Source of the DNA: Sphingomonas paucimobilis NBRC 13935
GTDB taxonomy: Bacteria; Pseudomonadota; Alphaproteobacteria; Sphingomonadales; Sphingomonadaceae
Length of the DNA: 64,000 nucleotides
Assembly: GCF_000739895.2 (NCBI RefSeq)
Contig: NZ_BBJS01000007.1
Coordinates: 62,001 to 126,000 of the forward strand
Direction of reading: 5' to 3'
Shown here: positions 28,650-37,117 of the stretch, in pieces
Layout of the letters: every line of letters begins with the position of its first letter
How positions within the stretch are numbered: the first letter of the stretch is position 1
Made by a program: the position numbers and the translations under genes
The notes under the pieces: generated by a model
Told to the model about the DNA's origin: nothing
Seen by the model: only the letters and a program-made list of their open reading frames with translations
Database searches by the model: none

Positions 28650-28946
28650 TCAGCGAGCGCTGGTCTCGATGCCCGCGCCCAGCGCGCCCTTGGCTTCGTC
28701 GGTGCTGAACGATACCGGTGTGGTGCCGGTATAGCCGGTCACACGGTGGCCGCGCACGATGAAGCGGAACGGCTCGCCGCCGGGATAGCGGTGGCCCTCG
28801 ATTACCGGATGGCCGCTCTCGACCGAGCGAGTGTAGACATAGGTCTGGCCTTCGTGAACGAAACGCTGCTCGCCTTCGGCCGCCACGGCGCCGATGGTCG
28901 GAATGGCGGCAACGGCCGCGGCCAGGATCAGAATGGTCTTGCGCAT
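28650..28946 (-). CDS. Small exported protein, hypothetical
   Basis: 98 residues from ATG 28946. Cleavable signal peptide (MRKTILILAAAVAAIPTIGAVAA, about 23 residues), then a short domain with GEQRFVHEGQTYVYTRS, IEGHRYPGGEPFRFIVRG and VTGYTGTTPVSF. The alternating pattern suggests a small beta-sandwich. No known family is recognised, though similar short secreted proteins occur in sphingomonads. A GTG 9 bp upstream is an alternative start. Confidence 0.7.
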   Translation of the reverse strand: MRKTILILAAAVAAIPTIGAVAAEGEQRFVHEGQTYVYTRSVESGHPVIEGHRYPGGEPFRFIVRGHRVTGYTGTTPVSFSTDEAKGALGAGIETSAR

Positions 28947-29113
28947 GATCGACACTCCCGCATGTGCGTTGAGCCGGATCAGGTCCTCTCGCGCGTTTTC
29001 CGCGCTTTAACTTTCGTATACCGAATATTGCAGCGCAGCATGGGCGGCAACTTCAAAGGCATTCCGCGTGATTGCACTTGCTGCAATCGTTCCGGCGGGG
29101 CGTACGCCATGAT

Positions 29114-29142
29114 TTGAAGCGGGCGTCCGATTTCGCTAGAGC
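29114..29142 (+). promoter_or_regulatory. Candidate sigma70-type promoter of argS
   Basis: TTGAAG (29114-29119) and TAGAGC (29137-29142) are separated by exactly 17 bp, 32 bp before the argS ATG. A small hairpin (GATTGCA...TGCAATC) lies upstream. Match to consensus is partial. Confidence 0.35.
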
Positions 29143-29174
29143 GCAACGCTTTGCTACCCCGATCGGACGATGTG

Positions 29175-30899
29175 ATGACGCTTTACACCCGCTTTGCCGC
29201 GCATATCGATGCGGCGCTGGACACGCTGGTTGCCGCCGGCACGTTGCCCGGCGGGCTGGATCGCCGCAACGTCACGGTCGAGCCGCCGCGTGATGCGAGC
29301 CACGGCGACCTCGCCACCAACGCCGCGATGGTGCTGGCCAAGCCTGCGGGCACCAATCCGCGCGCACTGGCGGAGGCGATCGCGGTCGAGCTGGGCAAGC
29401 TGGACGAGGTGGAGAGCGTCTCGGTCGCGGGGCCGGGCTTCCTGAACATGCGGCTGACCAAGGCGGCATGGCGCGACGAACTGGCCGCGATCCCGCAGGC
29501 GGGCGGTGATTACGGCCGTTCGGCGCGCGGGGAGGGCGTGACGGTCAATATCGAATATGTCTCGGCCAATCCGACGGGGCCGATGCATATGGGCCATTGC
29601 CGGGGCGCCGTGGTGGGCGACGCGCTCGCCACGCTCTTGGAGTTTGCGGGCCACAAGGTCATCCGCGAATATTATGTCAATGATGCCGGCGGCCAGGTGG
29701 ATGTCCTCGCCCGCTCGGCACACCTCCGCTACCGCGAGGCGCTCGGCGAGACGATCGAGATTCCGGAAGGCCTGTATCCGGGCGAATATCTGAAGCCGGT
29801 GGGCGAGGCGCTCGCTGCCGAGTTCGGTAACGCTTATGTCGACGCGCCCGAGAGCGAATGGCTGGTCCTGTTCCGCACCCGTGCGGTCGCGGCGATGATG
29901 GCGATGATCCGCGAAGACCTCGCGCTGCTCGGCATTCATCACGACCTGTTTTCCTCGGAAGCCGAGTTGCAGGCGGCAGGCAAGCCCGAGGCGGCCGAGG
30001 CGGAACTCCGTTCGCGCGGTCTGGTCTATGACGGCGTGCTGGAAGCGCCCAAGGGCGAGACGCCCGAGGATTGGGAGCCGGTCGAGCTGCCGCTGTTCCG
30101 CTCCAGCCAGTTCGGCGACGATCAGGATCGCCCGATCAAGAAGTCGAATGGCGCCTGGACCTATTTCGGCGCCGACCTCGCCTATCACTATCAGAAGGCG
30201 CAGACCGCCGATCAGCTGATCGACATCTGGGGTGCCGACCATGCGGGCACCGTCAAGCGGATCGTCGCGGCGGTTGAGGCGCTGACCGGCGGCAAGACCA
30301 AGTTCGACGTGAAGCTCGTCCAGATGGTCCGCCTGCTGCGCGGCGGCGAGCCGGTGAAGATGTCCAAGCGCGCGGGCAATTTCGTGACGCTGGCCGATGT
30401 GGTACGCGAAGTCGGCAAGGACGTGGTGCGCTTCACCATGCTGACCCGGCGGTCGGACGCGCAGATGGATTTCGACTTCGCCAAGGTGGTCGAGGCATCG
30501 AAGGACAATCCGGTCTTCTACGTGCAATACGCCCATGCCCGCATCGCCTCGCTCAAGCGCCGCGCGGCCGAGGCGGGCATCGAAGGGGGCGATGCCGATC
30601 TGTCGCTGCTCGATGCCGAGGATATCGCGCTGGTGAAGCTGGCCGCGCAATTCCCGCGCATCGTCGAGACGGCGGCGGTCGCGCGGGAGCCGCATCGTAT
30701 CGCATTCTATCTCTATGATCTGGCGGCGGCCTTCCACGCGGCCTGGAATGTCGGCAATGATCGCCCCGATCGCCGCTTCCTGATCGCGGAGGACGCCGCC
30801 GTGACGCGCGCGCGTCTTTTCCTCAGCGAGGGGATCGGGCAAGTCATTCGTAACGGTCTGGCGCTAATGGGCGTTGAGGCTGTGTCGGAGATGAAGTGA
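29175..30899 (+). CDS. argS: Arginyl-tRNA synthetase
   Basis: 574 residues. Class I synthetase. Seen: N-terminal Add-1 domain (DLATNAAMVLAK), the HIGH signature within SANPTGPMHMGHCRGAVVGD, YYVNDAGGQVD, the KMSK motif in VKMSKRAGNFVTL, and the DALR anticodon domain at the C-terminus. Start ATG 29175 is preferred over TTG 29151 on family length. The stop overlaps the next gene by one base. Confidence 0.95.
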   Translation: MTLYTRFAAHIDAALDTLVAAGTLPGGLDRRNVTVEPPRDASHGDLATNAAMVLAKPAGTNPRALAEAIAVELGKLDEVESVSVAGPGFLNMRLTKAAWRDELAAIPQAGGDYGRSARGEGVTVNIEYVSANPTGPMHMGHCRGAVVGDALATLLEFAGHKVIREYYVNDAGGQVDVLARSAHLRYREALGETIEIPEGLYPGEYLKPVGEALAAEFGNAYVDAPESEWLVLFRTRAVAAMMAMIREDLALLGIHHDLFSSEAELQAAGKPEAAEAELRSRGLVYDGVLEAPKGETPEDWEPVELPLFRSSQFGDDQDRPIKKSNGAWTYFGADLAYHYQKAQTADQLIDIWGADHAGTVKRIVAAVEALTGGKTKFDVKLVQMVRLLRGGEPVKMSKRAGNFVTLADVVREVGKDVVRFTMLTRRSDAQMDFDFAKVVEASKDNPVFYVQYAHARIASLKRRAAEAGIEGGDADLSLLDAEDIALVKLAAQFPRIVETAAVAREPHRIAFYLYDLAAAFHAAWNVGNDRPDRRFLIAEDAAVTRARLFLSEGIGQVIRNGLALMGVEAVSEMK

Positions 30900-31642
30900 T
30901 GGCGGAAGAGATGGATCTGCGCGGATATGACCGGCCGGAGGAGGATCGGCTCCCCTGGTTGGAGACGGTCGAGCCCGACGAGCCCGAGGGCGTCGGCATC
31001 GGCAAGGTCGTGGCGCTGGTCATCATCGGGCTCGCCATCCTGGCTGCGATCGGCTTCGGCTTCTACAAATGGCAGGCGCATCGGGCCGCCAGTGACGGCG
31101 ACGGTGCGCTGATCGCCGCGCCCGAGGGGGATTATAAGGTTCGTCCGTCCGATCCCGGCGGCCTGAAGGTCAAGGGCGAGGGCGATACCGCGATCGCCAC
31201 CAGCGCGGGCAAGGCCGGTGGCACCGGGGCGATCGACCTGCGCGCGGTCCCTGAGGCGCCGATGAATGGCACCCGCGTCGTGCAGAAGCCGAGCGAGCCC
31301 AATGGCGGTCGCAACGCCGTGGCGCAGGTACCCGAATCGGGCGGCAAGCTCGTCGCGCCGGCACCGGTCACCGCCGCGCGGCCGGCTCCGACCACGTCGT
31401 CGGGCAGCGGCTCGATGGTGCAGCTCGGCGCCTATCCCAGCGAGGCTTCGGCCAATGCCGCCTGGGACCGCTTCTCGAAGCGCTTCTCCTATGTCGCGGC
31501 GCTGGGCAAGGTCGTGCAGCCGGTCGCCGCGAACGGCAAGACGCTGTATCGTCTGCGCGTGAACGCTGGCGGCGCCAACCAGGCCGCCGATATCTGTGGC
31601 CGCCTGCGCGTCGCCGGCGAAAGCTGCTTCGTCGCCAGTTGA
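30899..31642 (+). CDS. Membrane-anchored SPOR-domain protein
   Basis: 247 residues. An acidic cytoplasmic N-terminus (about 35 residues) precedes one transmembrane helix (VVALVIIGLAILAAIGFGFY, about 38-58). A flexible periplasmic linker follows, and a C-terminal SPOR domain begins SMVQLGAYPSEASANAAW and ends with GRLRVAGESCFVA. SPOR proteins recognise septal peptidoglycan stripped of stem peptides. ATG 30899 shares a base with the argS stop (a GTG one codon earlier is also possible). With nagZ it forms an envelope pair in the argS transcript. Confidence 0.87.
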   Translation: MAEEMDLRGYDRPEEDRLPWLETVEPDEPEGVGIGKVVALVIIGLAILAAIGFGFYKWQAHRAASDGDGALIAAPEGDYKVRPSDPGGLKVKGEGDTAIATSAGKAGGTGAIDLRAVPEAPMNGTRVVQKPSEPNGGRNAVAQVPESGGKLVAPAPVTAARPAPTTSSGSGSMVQLGAYPSEASANAAWDRFSKRFSYVAALGKVVQPVAANGKTLYRLRVNAGGANQAADICGRLRVAGESCFVAS

Positions 31643-31688
31643 TCGATCATGCCCCTGGCCCATTTAGGGTCGGGGGCTGGAGCCTGTC

Positions 31689-32693
31689 ATGATCCCCGTG
31701 ATTTTCGGCCTGTCGGGCCCGGTGCTGACCCCCGATGAGCGGGCGTTGTTCGCCTCGGTCGAGCCGGCGGGCTATATTCTGTTCAAGCGTAATATCGTCG
31801 ATCGCGCGCAGGTCCGTGCGCTTACCGACGATCTGCGGGCGTTGGCGGGGCGGGACGATCTGGCGATCCTGATCGACCAGGAGGGCGGCCGCGTCGCGCG
31901 GATGGGTCCGCCCGAATGGCTGGCCTTTCCCGCTGGTCCGGCCTTCGCCAAACTCTATGACATCGCGCCGATGTCGGCGATTCAGGCGATGCGTGCCAAT
32001 GGCCAGGCGCTGGGCCTGATGCTGCGCGAAGTGGGCATCACCGTCGACTGCGCACCGCTGCTCGACGTCGCGCAAGCCGACACCACCGAGGCGATCGCCA
32101 GCCGGGCCTATGGCGCCGAGCCGATGCAGGTCGCGGCGCTCGGCCGGGCGATGCTGGAGGGGCTGGCGGCGGCCGGCATCGTCGGCGTGGTCAAGCATAT
32201 GCCGGGGCATGGGCGCGCGCTGGTCGACTCGCATCACCTGTTGCCCACCGTCACCGCGAGCGAGGCGGAGCTGGCGGTCGACCTCGAACCCTTCCGCACG
32301 CTGGCTGCCGCACCGATGGGCATGACCAGCCATATCGTGTTCGAGGCCTGGGATGCCGATCGCCCCGCGACGCTGTCTCCGATCGTCATCGACCGGATCA
32401 TCCGCCAGCGTATCGGGTTCGACGGGCTGTTGATGACCGACGATATCGACATGAAGGCGCTGAGCGGCACCGCCGGCGAAAAGGCGGCGGGGGCGCTGGC
32501 GGCGGGGTGCGACCTAGTCCTCGATTGCTGGGCCCGGATGGACGAGATGGTCGAGATCGCCGGCCGGGTGCCGTCGATCACTGAGGCGGCGCGTACTCGG
32601 CTCGATCGGGCCATGGCGAGTGTGGGGCCGGGCGAGGGGGACTTTGCCGAGCTGATCGCGCGGCGGGATGCCCTATTGTCCTTGGCCGGTTAG
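31689..32693 (+). CDS. nagZ: Beta-N-acetylhexosaminidase NagZ
   Basis: 334 residues. GH3 enzyme that removes GlcNAc from anhydro-muropeptides in wall recycling. Motifs: ILFKRNI, DQEGGRVARM, GLMLREVGITVDCAPLLDV, KHMPGHGRALVDSHH with the catalytic Asp/His dyad, and LLMTDDIDMKAL with the nucleophile Asp. No signal peptide, so cytoplasmic. It lies 46 bp after the SPOR gene. Confidence 0.94.
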   Translation: MIPVIFGLSGPVLTPDERALFASVEPAGYILFKRNIVDRAQVRALTDDLRALAGRDDLAILIDQEGGRVARMGPPEWLAFPAGPAFAKLYDIAPMSAIQAMRANGQALGLMLREVGITVDCAPLLDVAQADTTEAIASRAYGAEPMQVAALGRAMLEGLAAAGIVGVVKHMPGHGRALVDSHHLLPTVTASEAELAVDLEPFRTLAAAPMGMTSHIVFEAWDADRPATLSPIVIDRIIRQRIGFDGLLMTDDIDMKALSGTAGEKAAGALAAGCDLVLDCWARMDEMVEIAGRVPSITEAARTRLDRAMASVGPGEGDFAELIARRDALLSLAG

Positions 32694-32773
32694 GCCCAAG
32701 AGGCCACCTGTCGGGCAGCCCGGCCTGCTTGCCTGTGTGGGGGATCGTGGCGAAAGCCCATCTTCCCTCACGT

Positions 32774-32866
32774 TCCACCCCGGCGAAGGCCGGGGTCCAG
32801 TTACAGCACCATTGGAATGACGTACCGACGCTTCCCTAACTAGATCCCGGCCTTCGCCGGGATGGT
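32774..32866. repeat. REP/BIME-like repeat, copy 1
   Basis: Two inverted units face each other. CCCCGGC-GAAG-GCCGGGG (from 32778) is followed by GTCCAGTT; about 50 bp on comes TCCCGGC-CTTC-GCCGGGA (from 32845). Each unit is a perfect hairpin. The same pair with the same flanks recurs at 47903-47989. Such elements are typical of extragenic palindromes in sphingomonads. This one separates nagZ from a minus-strand gene. Confidence 0.8.
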
Positions 32867-32919
32867 GTGAAAAATTTTGGGACGATCTCCTTGCAGGTGG
32901 GGAATGATCACCCTGTCGA

Positions 32920-33399
32920 TCAGCGAGCCGCCGACGCCAGCCGATACAGGAATTGCCGCCGTGCATCGCTACCTTTGGGATAGCGTTTGAGTTCGCGATC
33001 CTGCCTGTCGGTCAGCGTGAATTTGGCATAGCCCCGCTCGGTCAGGCAGCGTTCGACATCGCCGACTTGAACGGCCTGAACCTCCTTCAATCGCTGATCG
33101 GGATTCATCATCAGCACGGAATCGCGCGTGCTGGTCATCGCCATGGGCGGTCCTCCAGCACCGTTCCACACCGGCATGTTGAGGCCATTGTCATAAGTCT
33201 GGAAACCGCGAATGAATTTTTTGGCGGGTTCGTCCTGCGAGACGTCGCGGAAATAACCGATCGTCGCGCATTCGACGGCATCGCGTCGATATTGTTCGAA
33301 CGACACTTGAGGCTTGCCCCATGTCTCCGTGCGGGAAGGCTTTGCTTGGGCTGGAAGACTTGCCGCCGCGATCAGCAACATTCCGTAACGAATGAACAT
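32920..33399 (-). CDS. Exported hypothetical protein
   Basis: 159 residues with a signal peptide (MFIRYGMLLIAAASLPAQA, cleavage near residue 19). The mature part has one Cys in VECATIGY and another in VERCLTERGYAKFTLT, which probably form a disulphide. The C-terminal half (LTDRQDRELKRYPKGSDARR) is strongly charged. Codon use is somewhat AT-richer than the core genes. No family is assigned. Confidence 0.75.
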   Translation of the reverse strand: MFIRYGMLLIAAASLPAQAKPSRTETWGKPQVSFEQYRRDAVECATIGYFRDVSQDEPAKKFIRGFQTYDNGLNMPVWNGAGGPPMAMTSTRDSVLMMNPDQRLKEVQAVQVGDVERCLTERGYAKFTLTDRQDRELKRYPKGSDARRQFLYRLASAAR

Positions 33400-33509
33400 C
33401 CATCCTCTCCCGAGTCTGATCTATGAATGATAACCGATTTTTATTTTGATGGCGACCCGATCATAGGGCCCTCGCCAACCGGGGCGCGGCGGGATAAGGT
33501 GACCGCACG

Positions 33510-34232
33510 ATGACGGGGGAACAGCTGACGCTCGATCTGGACGGGTGGGAAGGTCCGCTCGACCTGTTGCTGTCGCTGGCCCGTTCGCAAAAGGTTGATC
33601 TGCGCCAGATTTCGATCCTCGCGCTGGTCGAGCAATATCTGCGCTTCGTCGACCGGGCGGGGCGGATGCAGTTGGAGCTGGCGGCCGATTATCTCGTCAT
33701 GGCGGCGTGGCTGGCCTATCTTAAATCCGCGCTGCTGCTCCCCCGCCAGCCCGAGGAGGAGCCCGATCCGGAAGAATTGGCGCTGCGGTTGCAACTCCGG
33801 CTCGAACGACTGGCGGCAATGCGCGAGGCGGGCGCACGGCTGATGGCGCGCGACCGATTGGGGCGCGATGTCTTCGCGCGGGGCGCGCCGGAAGGGTTGG
33901 CGGTGCAGCGCAAAGCGCTATGGCAGGCCGAACTCTACGACCTGATCTCCGCCTATGGCCGGATCAATGCCCGAACCCGGCCGGTGATGCATGTCGTCGC
34001 CGATCGGCAGGTGATGACGCTGGAGGCCGCGCTGGAGCGCGTGTCGATGCTGGTGGGGGCTCGTGTCGACTGGTCGGCGATCGAAACCTTCCTGCCCGAG
34101 GGCAGCGAGCGGCTGCGCCGATCGGCGCTGGCCTCGAGCTTCCTGGCGGTCCTCGAACTCGCACGCCAGGGCAAGGTGGAGTTGCGCCAGGCCGAACCCT
34201 TTGCGCCGCTGTTGATCCGTCAGCCGGCATGA
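33510..34232 (+). CDS. scpA: Segregation and condensation protein A
   Basis: 240 residues. Kleisin subunit that bridges SMC heads with ScpB. N-terminal SMC-neck-binding segment WEGPLDLLLSLARSQKVDL, then QISILALVEQYL and YLVMAAWLAYLKSALLLP, and a C-terminal winged-helix region (VSFLAVLELARQGKVEL type, here SSFLAVLELARQG). Coupled to scpB by ATGA. Confidence 0.93.
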   Translation: MTGEQLTLDLDGWEGPLDLLLSLARSQKVDLRQISILALVEQYLRFVDRAGRMQLELAADYLVMAAWLAYLKSALLLPRQPEEEPDPEELALRLQLRLERLAAMREAGARLMARDRLGRDVFARGAPEGLAVQRKALWQAELYDLISAYGRINARTRPVMHVVADRQVMTLEAALERVSMLVGARVDWSAIETFLPEGSERLRRSALASSFLAVLELARQGKVELRQAEPFAPLLIRQPA

Positions 34233-34825
34233 GCGACCTCGACCCGACGGTGCGCGCCGTGGAAGCGGTGTTGTTCGCCTCGACCGAACCGATGGGCATC
34301 GATTCGATCCGCGCCTATGTCGCCGGGACCGACAATGCGGCCATTCGCGTCGCGCTGGAGACGCTGGAGGCGCAATATCGCGGCCGGGGTATCGCGCTGG
34401 TTCGCCGCGGCGATCGCTGGCATTTCCAGACCGCTCCCGATCTCGCCCACCTGCTTCGCCGCGATCGCGAAGAGGCACGTCGCCTGTCGCGCGCAGGCAT
34501 CGAGACGCTGGCGATCATCGCCTATCACGAGCCCGTCAGCCGCGCCGAGATCGAGGCGATCCGCGGCGTCGCCATCTCCAAGGGTACGCTCGACGTATTG
34601 ATGGAGGCGGGATGGGTGCGCCCCGCCGGCCGGCGCGAGGTGCCGGGGCGGCCGCTCATCTATGCGACGACGCCGGCCTTTCTGCAGCATTTCGGGCTGA
34701 CCAGCCGCCGCGACCTGCCGGGGATCGAGGATCTGCGCGCCGCCGGGCTGCTCGATCCCGTCGATCTCGCGCTCGAAAGGTTGGAGGACGAAGCCGAGGC
34801 GATGGCCCCGCCGGATGGCGAATGA
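34229..34825 (+). CDS. scpB: Segregation and condensation protein B
   Basis: 198 residues. Two winged-helix domains: RAVEAVLFASTEPM at the start, then LSRAGIETLAIIAYHEPVSRAEIEAIRGV and RPLIYATTPAFLQHFGL. This is the standard ScpB sequence pattern. It dimerises and caps ScpA in the SMC complex. The start overlaps the scpA stop. A 140-bp gap follows before tatA. Confidence 0.93.
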   Translation: MSDLDPTVRAVEAVLFASTEPMGIDSIRAYVAGTDNAAIRVALETLEAQYRGRGIALVRRGDRWHFQTAPDLAHLLRRDREEARRLSRAGIETLAIIAYHEPVSRAEIEAIRGVAISKGTLDVLMEAGWVRPAGRREVPGRPLIYATTPAFLQHFGLTSRRDLPGIEDLRAAGLLDPVDLALERLEDEAEAMAPPDGE

Positions 34826-34965
34826 GCTTTCTTTTGCGTCACCGCTACGTCACAATGCGCAGGCACGGCTCCGCATCCCTGATCGGGGCTTGTCCCGCAT
34901 CCCTCGACCATTGCCGCTGGCGATGCCAAGACCTAGATAGACCATAGATTTCCAGGAGACGTGCC

Positions 34966-35202
34966 ATGGGCAGCTTTAGCCCGATCCACCTTCTTGTCCT
35001 TGCCATCGTTGCCATTCTTCTGCTCGGCGGCGGTCGTTTCTCGAACCTGATGGGCGACGTCGCCAAGGGTGTGAAGAATTTCAAGAAGGGCATGGCGGAG
35101 GAAGACGAAAAGCCGGCCAAGCCCTCGGCACGGATCGAGGCGCAGAAGTCGGCCGAGCCCGCCTTCGATCGTGACGGCGAGCGCGTGCGCGACGATCGTT
35201 GA
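34966..35202 (+). CDS. tatA: Sec-independent translocase protein TatA
   Basis: 78 residues. N-terminal transmembrane helix (PIHLLVLAIVAILLLGGGRF, about 5-22), the hinge FSNLMGDVAKGVKNFKKG amphipathic helix, then a charged tail. TatA forms the translocation element of the twin-arginine pathway. An AGGAG ribosome site lies before the ATG. First gene of a tatABC operon. Confidence 0.93.
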   Translation: MGSFSPIHLLVLAIVAILLLGGGRFSNLMGDVAKGVKNFKKGMAEEDEKPAKPSARIEAQKSAEPAFDRDGERVRDDR

Positions 35203-35231
35203 TCCGGTCCACCAGATAATACCGGATCTCC

Positions 35232-35684
35232 ATGTTCAACATCGACTCGAGCGAGTTCCTGCTCGTCGCCATCGTGGCGCTGGTCGTCATTGGTCCCAAG
35301 GACCTGCCCAAGGCGATGCGGGTCGTCGGCTATTGGGTGGGCAAGGCGCGTGGCGTGTCCCGCCAGTTCCGCCAGGGCTTCGACAACATGGTGCGCGAGG
35401 CCGAGCTGGAGGAGATGGAAAAGCGCTGGGCGGCGGAGAATGAGCGGATCATGCGCGAGCATGCCGCCGATACGCCCCCGGCGGTGAGCGACGCGGTTCC
35501 CGCTACGTCCGTCGACCATGCACATCCGGCCATCCCGGCGCTGCCTGATCCTCATGCGGCGGGTGAAGCCGGCACGGACCATGGCGATCATAGCGACCGC
35601 CCGGTGATGGTGGAAAAGCCCGTCGTCGGCCCCGCGCCTGTCGAACCCCATGCGCCGCGCGCCAATGAAGGGGCGTCGTCGTGA
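35232..35684 (+). CDS. tatB: Sec-independent translocase protein TatB
   Basis: 150 residues. N-terminal helix FLLVAIVALVVIGPKDLP with the Gly-Pro hinge, followed by the amphipathic AMRVVGYWVGKARGVSRQF segment and a Glu-rich helix. It ends in a His/Pro/Ala-rich disordered tail. TatB with TatC is the twin-arginine receptor. GTGA overlap with tatC. Confidence 0.93.
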   Translation: MFNIDSSEFLLVAIVALVVIGPKDLPKAMRVVGYWVGKARGVSRQFRQGFDNMVREAELEEMEKRWAAENERIMREHAADTPPAVSDAVPATSVDHAHPAIPALPDPHAAGEAGTDHGDHSDRPVMVEKPVVGPAPVEPHAPRANEGASS

Positions 35685-36469
35685 GTGAACATGACGAGAT
35701 CGACGCCAGCCGCGCGCCGTTGCTCGAGCATCTGATCGAGCTACGCCGCCGTCTGCTCTACTGCATCGTCGCGATCGGCATCGCCTTTGGCGTGTCGATG
35801 TATTTCTCGGAAGCAATCTTCGGCTTCCTCGCCAGGCCGCTGCTCGCGGCCGGGCAGGGCACCGTCATCTATACCGAGATTTTCGAGGCGTTTTTCGTTC
35901 AGGTGAAGGTCGCCTTCTTCGCCGCGATGATGATTGCCTTTCCGGTGATCGCCAACCAGCTGTGGCAGTTCGTCGCGCCGGGCCTGTACCGCAAGGAAAA
36001 GAAGGCGCTGCTACCTTTCCTCCTGGCGACGCCGGTGCTGTTCCTGATGGGCGCGGCAATGGCCTATTACATCGCCATCCCGATGGCGCTGCACTTCCTG
36101 CTGGGCTTTGACGGCATGGTCGGCGGCGTGAAGCGCGAGGCGCTGCCGGCGATCGGCAATTACCTGTCTTTCGTGATGCAGTTCCTGTTCGCTTTCGGCC
36201 TGGCCTTCTTGCTGCCGGTCTTGCTGATGCTGCTGGAGCGGGCCGGGATCGTGACCCGCAAGCAGCTCATCGGTGCGCGGCGCTATGCCATTGTCGCGGC
36301 GACGGCCATTGCGGCGGTGCTGACTCCGCCCGATCTGATGTCGCAGATCCTGCTCGCAGTGCCGCTGATCATCCTCTACGAACTGGCGATCATCGGCATC
36401 TGGTTCACCGAGCGCAGCCGGGCCAGGCAGAGCGATGCCGAAGAGACGGATGCCGACGCGGTCGCCTGA
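35681..36469 (+). CDS. tatC: Sec-independent translocase protein TatC
   Basis: 262 residues with six predicted transmembrane helices. Signature: LEHLIELRRRLLY at the N-terminus (with the signal-binding Glu/Arg cluster), FVAPGLYRKEKKALLPF, and a LTPPDLMSQILLAVPLIILYE segment near the end. Receptor for twin-arginine signal peptides. GTG start coupled to tatB. Confidence 0.95.
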   Translation: MSEHDEIDASRAPLLEHLIELRRRLLYCIVAIGIAFGVSMYFSEAIFGFLARPLLAAGQGTVIYTEIFEAFFVQVKVAFFAAMMIAFPVIANQLWQFVAPGLYRKEKKALLPFLLATPVLFLMGAAMAYYIAIPMALHFLLGFDGMVGGVKREALPAIGNYLSFVMQFLFAFGLAFLLPVLLMLLERAGIVTRKQLIGARRYAIVAATAIAAVLTPPDLMSQILLAVPLIILYELAIIGIWFTERSRARQSDAEETDADAVA

Positions 36470-36492
36470 TGCGGTCGAGATGGCGGATGAGG

Positions 36493-36521
36493 GGCCCCGG
36501 CGAAAGTCGGGGCCTTTTTTT
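36493..36521 (+). terminator. Intrinsic terminator of tatABC
   Basis: GGCCCCGGC paired with GTCGGGGCC, GAAA loop, followed by seven T. It lies 24 bp after the tatC stop. Confidence 0.88.
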
Positions 36522-36536
36522 ATGGTGAGGCGTGGC

Positions 36537-36630
36537 CCTCGACTTCGCTCAGGCTGAACGGAGGTCGGGGGGGGGGGGCGGACTCCAGACTCTAGACGTA
36601 CTTCCGTTGGGCTTGAGTAAGTCGAAGGCC
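36537..36630. repeat. Inverted pair of the TTCGAC...GAACGG repeat family, copy 1, with a G12 tract
   Basis: One arm reads CTCGACTTCGCTCAGGCTGAACGGAG (36539-36562). A degenerate opposite arm, CCGTTGGGCTTGAGTAAGTCGAAGG, spans 36604-36628. The same unit occurs at 51215-51311. A run of twelve G (36567-36578) lies between the arms. Purely extragenic. Confidence 0.7.
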
Positions 36631-36654
36631 AAGGGAAACGCTATCCCCAAAAGG

Positions 36655-36687
36655 AAAAGGGCCCCGGCGGATACCGCCGGAGCCCTT
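36655..36687 (-). terminator. Intrinsic terminator of the entericidin gene
   Basis: On the minus strand: GGGCTCCGGCGG, TAT loop, CCGCCGGGGCCC, then TTTT. It begins 26 bp after the entericidin stop. The A-rich left and T-rich right flanks allow activity in both directions. Confidence 0.82.
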
Positions 36688-36712
36688 TCATGCGTTCAGC
36701 CGGGTGAGAGGC

Positions 36713-36847
36713 TTACTTGGCGTCGTCAGCCGTCTTGGCCACCGTATTGCCAGCCGAGCTGACATCGCGGCCGACGCCTTCAACCGTGTTGCAAGCGCTG
36801 ACCAACAGCGCGCCGGCGACGATGGCCAGACCCATGAGCTTGCGCAT
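36713..36847 (-). CDS. Entericidin A/B-type small lipoprotein
   Basis: 44 residues, too short for many gene callers. It starts MRKLMGLAIVAGALLVSAC with a lipobox Cys at position 19, followed by NTVEGVGRDVSSAGNT and AKTADDAK. This is the entericidin EcnA/EcnB pattern (short lipoprotein, CNTVxGxGxDxxxxG). Entericidins are stress-linked membrane peptides. A good AAGGAG ribosome site precedes the ATG, and an EcfG-like promoter element lies further upstream (36883-36907). It sits just outside the GSR locus. Confidence 0.88.
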   Translation of the reverse strand: MRKLMGLAIVAGALLVSACNTVEGVGRDVSSAGNTVAKTADDAK

Positions 36848-36882
36848 TCCGTGTCTCCTTTTGACAAAACCCGTTCCGGCCC

Positions 36883-36907
36883 AATGCGCGGCAAACCTTT
36901 TCGTTCC
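36883..36907 (-). promoter_or_regulatory. Candidate sigma-EcfG promoter of the entericidin gene
   Basis: On the minus strand GGAAC (36907-36903), 16 bp, then CATT (36886-36883). The known sigma-EcfG consensus is GGAAC-N16/17-CGTT, so one position of the -10 differs. It lies 36 bp before the start codon. Confidence 0.45.
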
Positions 36908-36951
36908 GGCTCTGTCACGGACAAGTTCGGCGATGGGCGGAAAAATGATTA

Positions 36952-37000
36952 AGGCCTGGAAGCGTCACCGGGGGGGGGGAGGGTGGACGCTTCCAGGCCT
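36952..37000. other. Perfect 15-bp stem enclosing a G10 loop
   Basis: AGGCCTGGAAGCGTC (36952-36966) is exactly complementary to 36986-37000. The loop contains ten consecutive G and then AGGG. On the minus strand the stem is followed by TTAATCATTTTT, so it might end phyP transcription, but an ordinary terminator already lies closer to phyP. Two further G-runs lie nearby (36567-36578, 37021-37027). Confidence 0.6.
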
Positions 37001-37075
37001 ATGTCTTGGACAGCGAGAGCGGGGGGGCATAAGTTCGCTATCCGAAGATCAAAACCCACTGCCGGGCCATGGGTT

Positions 37076-37111
37076 CCCCGAAATTTGCAGACCTGCGAAT
37101 CTTTTTCGGGG
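37076..37111 (-). terminator. Terminator-like hairpin after phyP
   Basis: CCCCGAAA (37076-37083) pairs with TTTCGGGG (37104-37111), with an inner GCAG/CTGC arm. It begins 7 bp after the phyP stop on the minus strand. No clean U-run follows. Confidence 0.5.
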
Positions 37112-37117
37112 AAGAAG

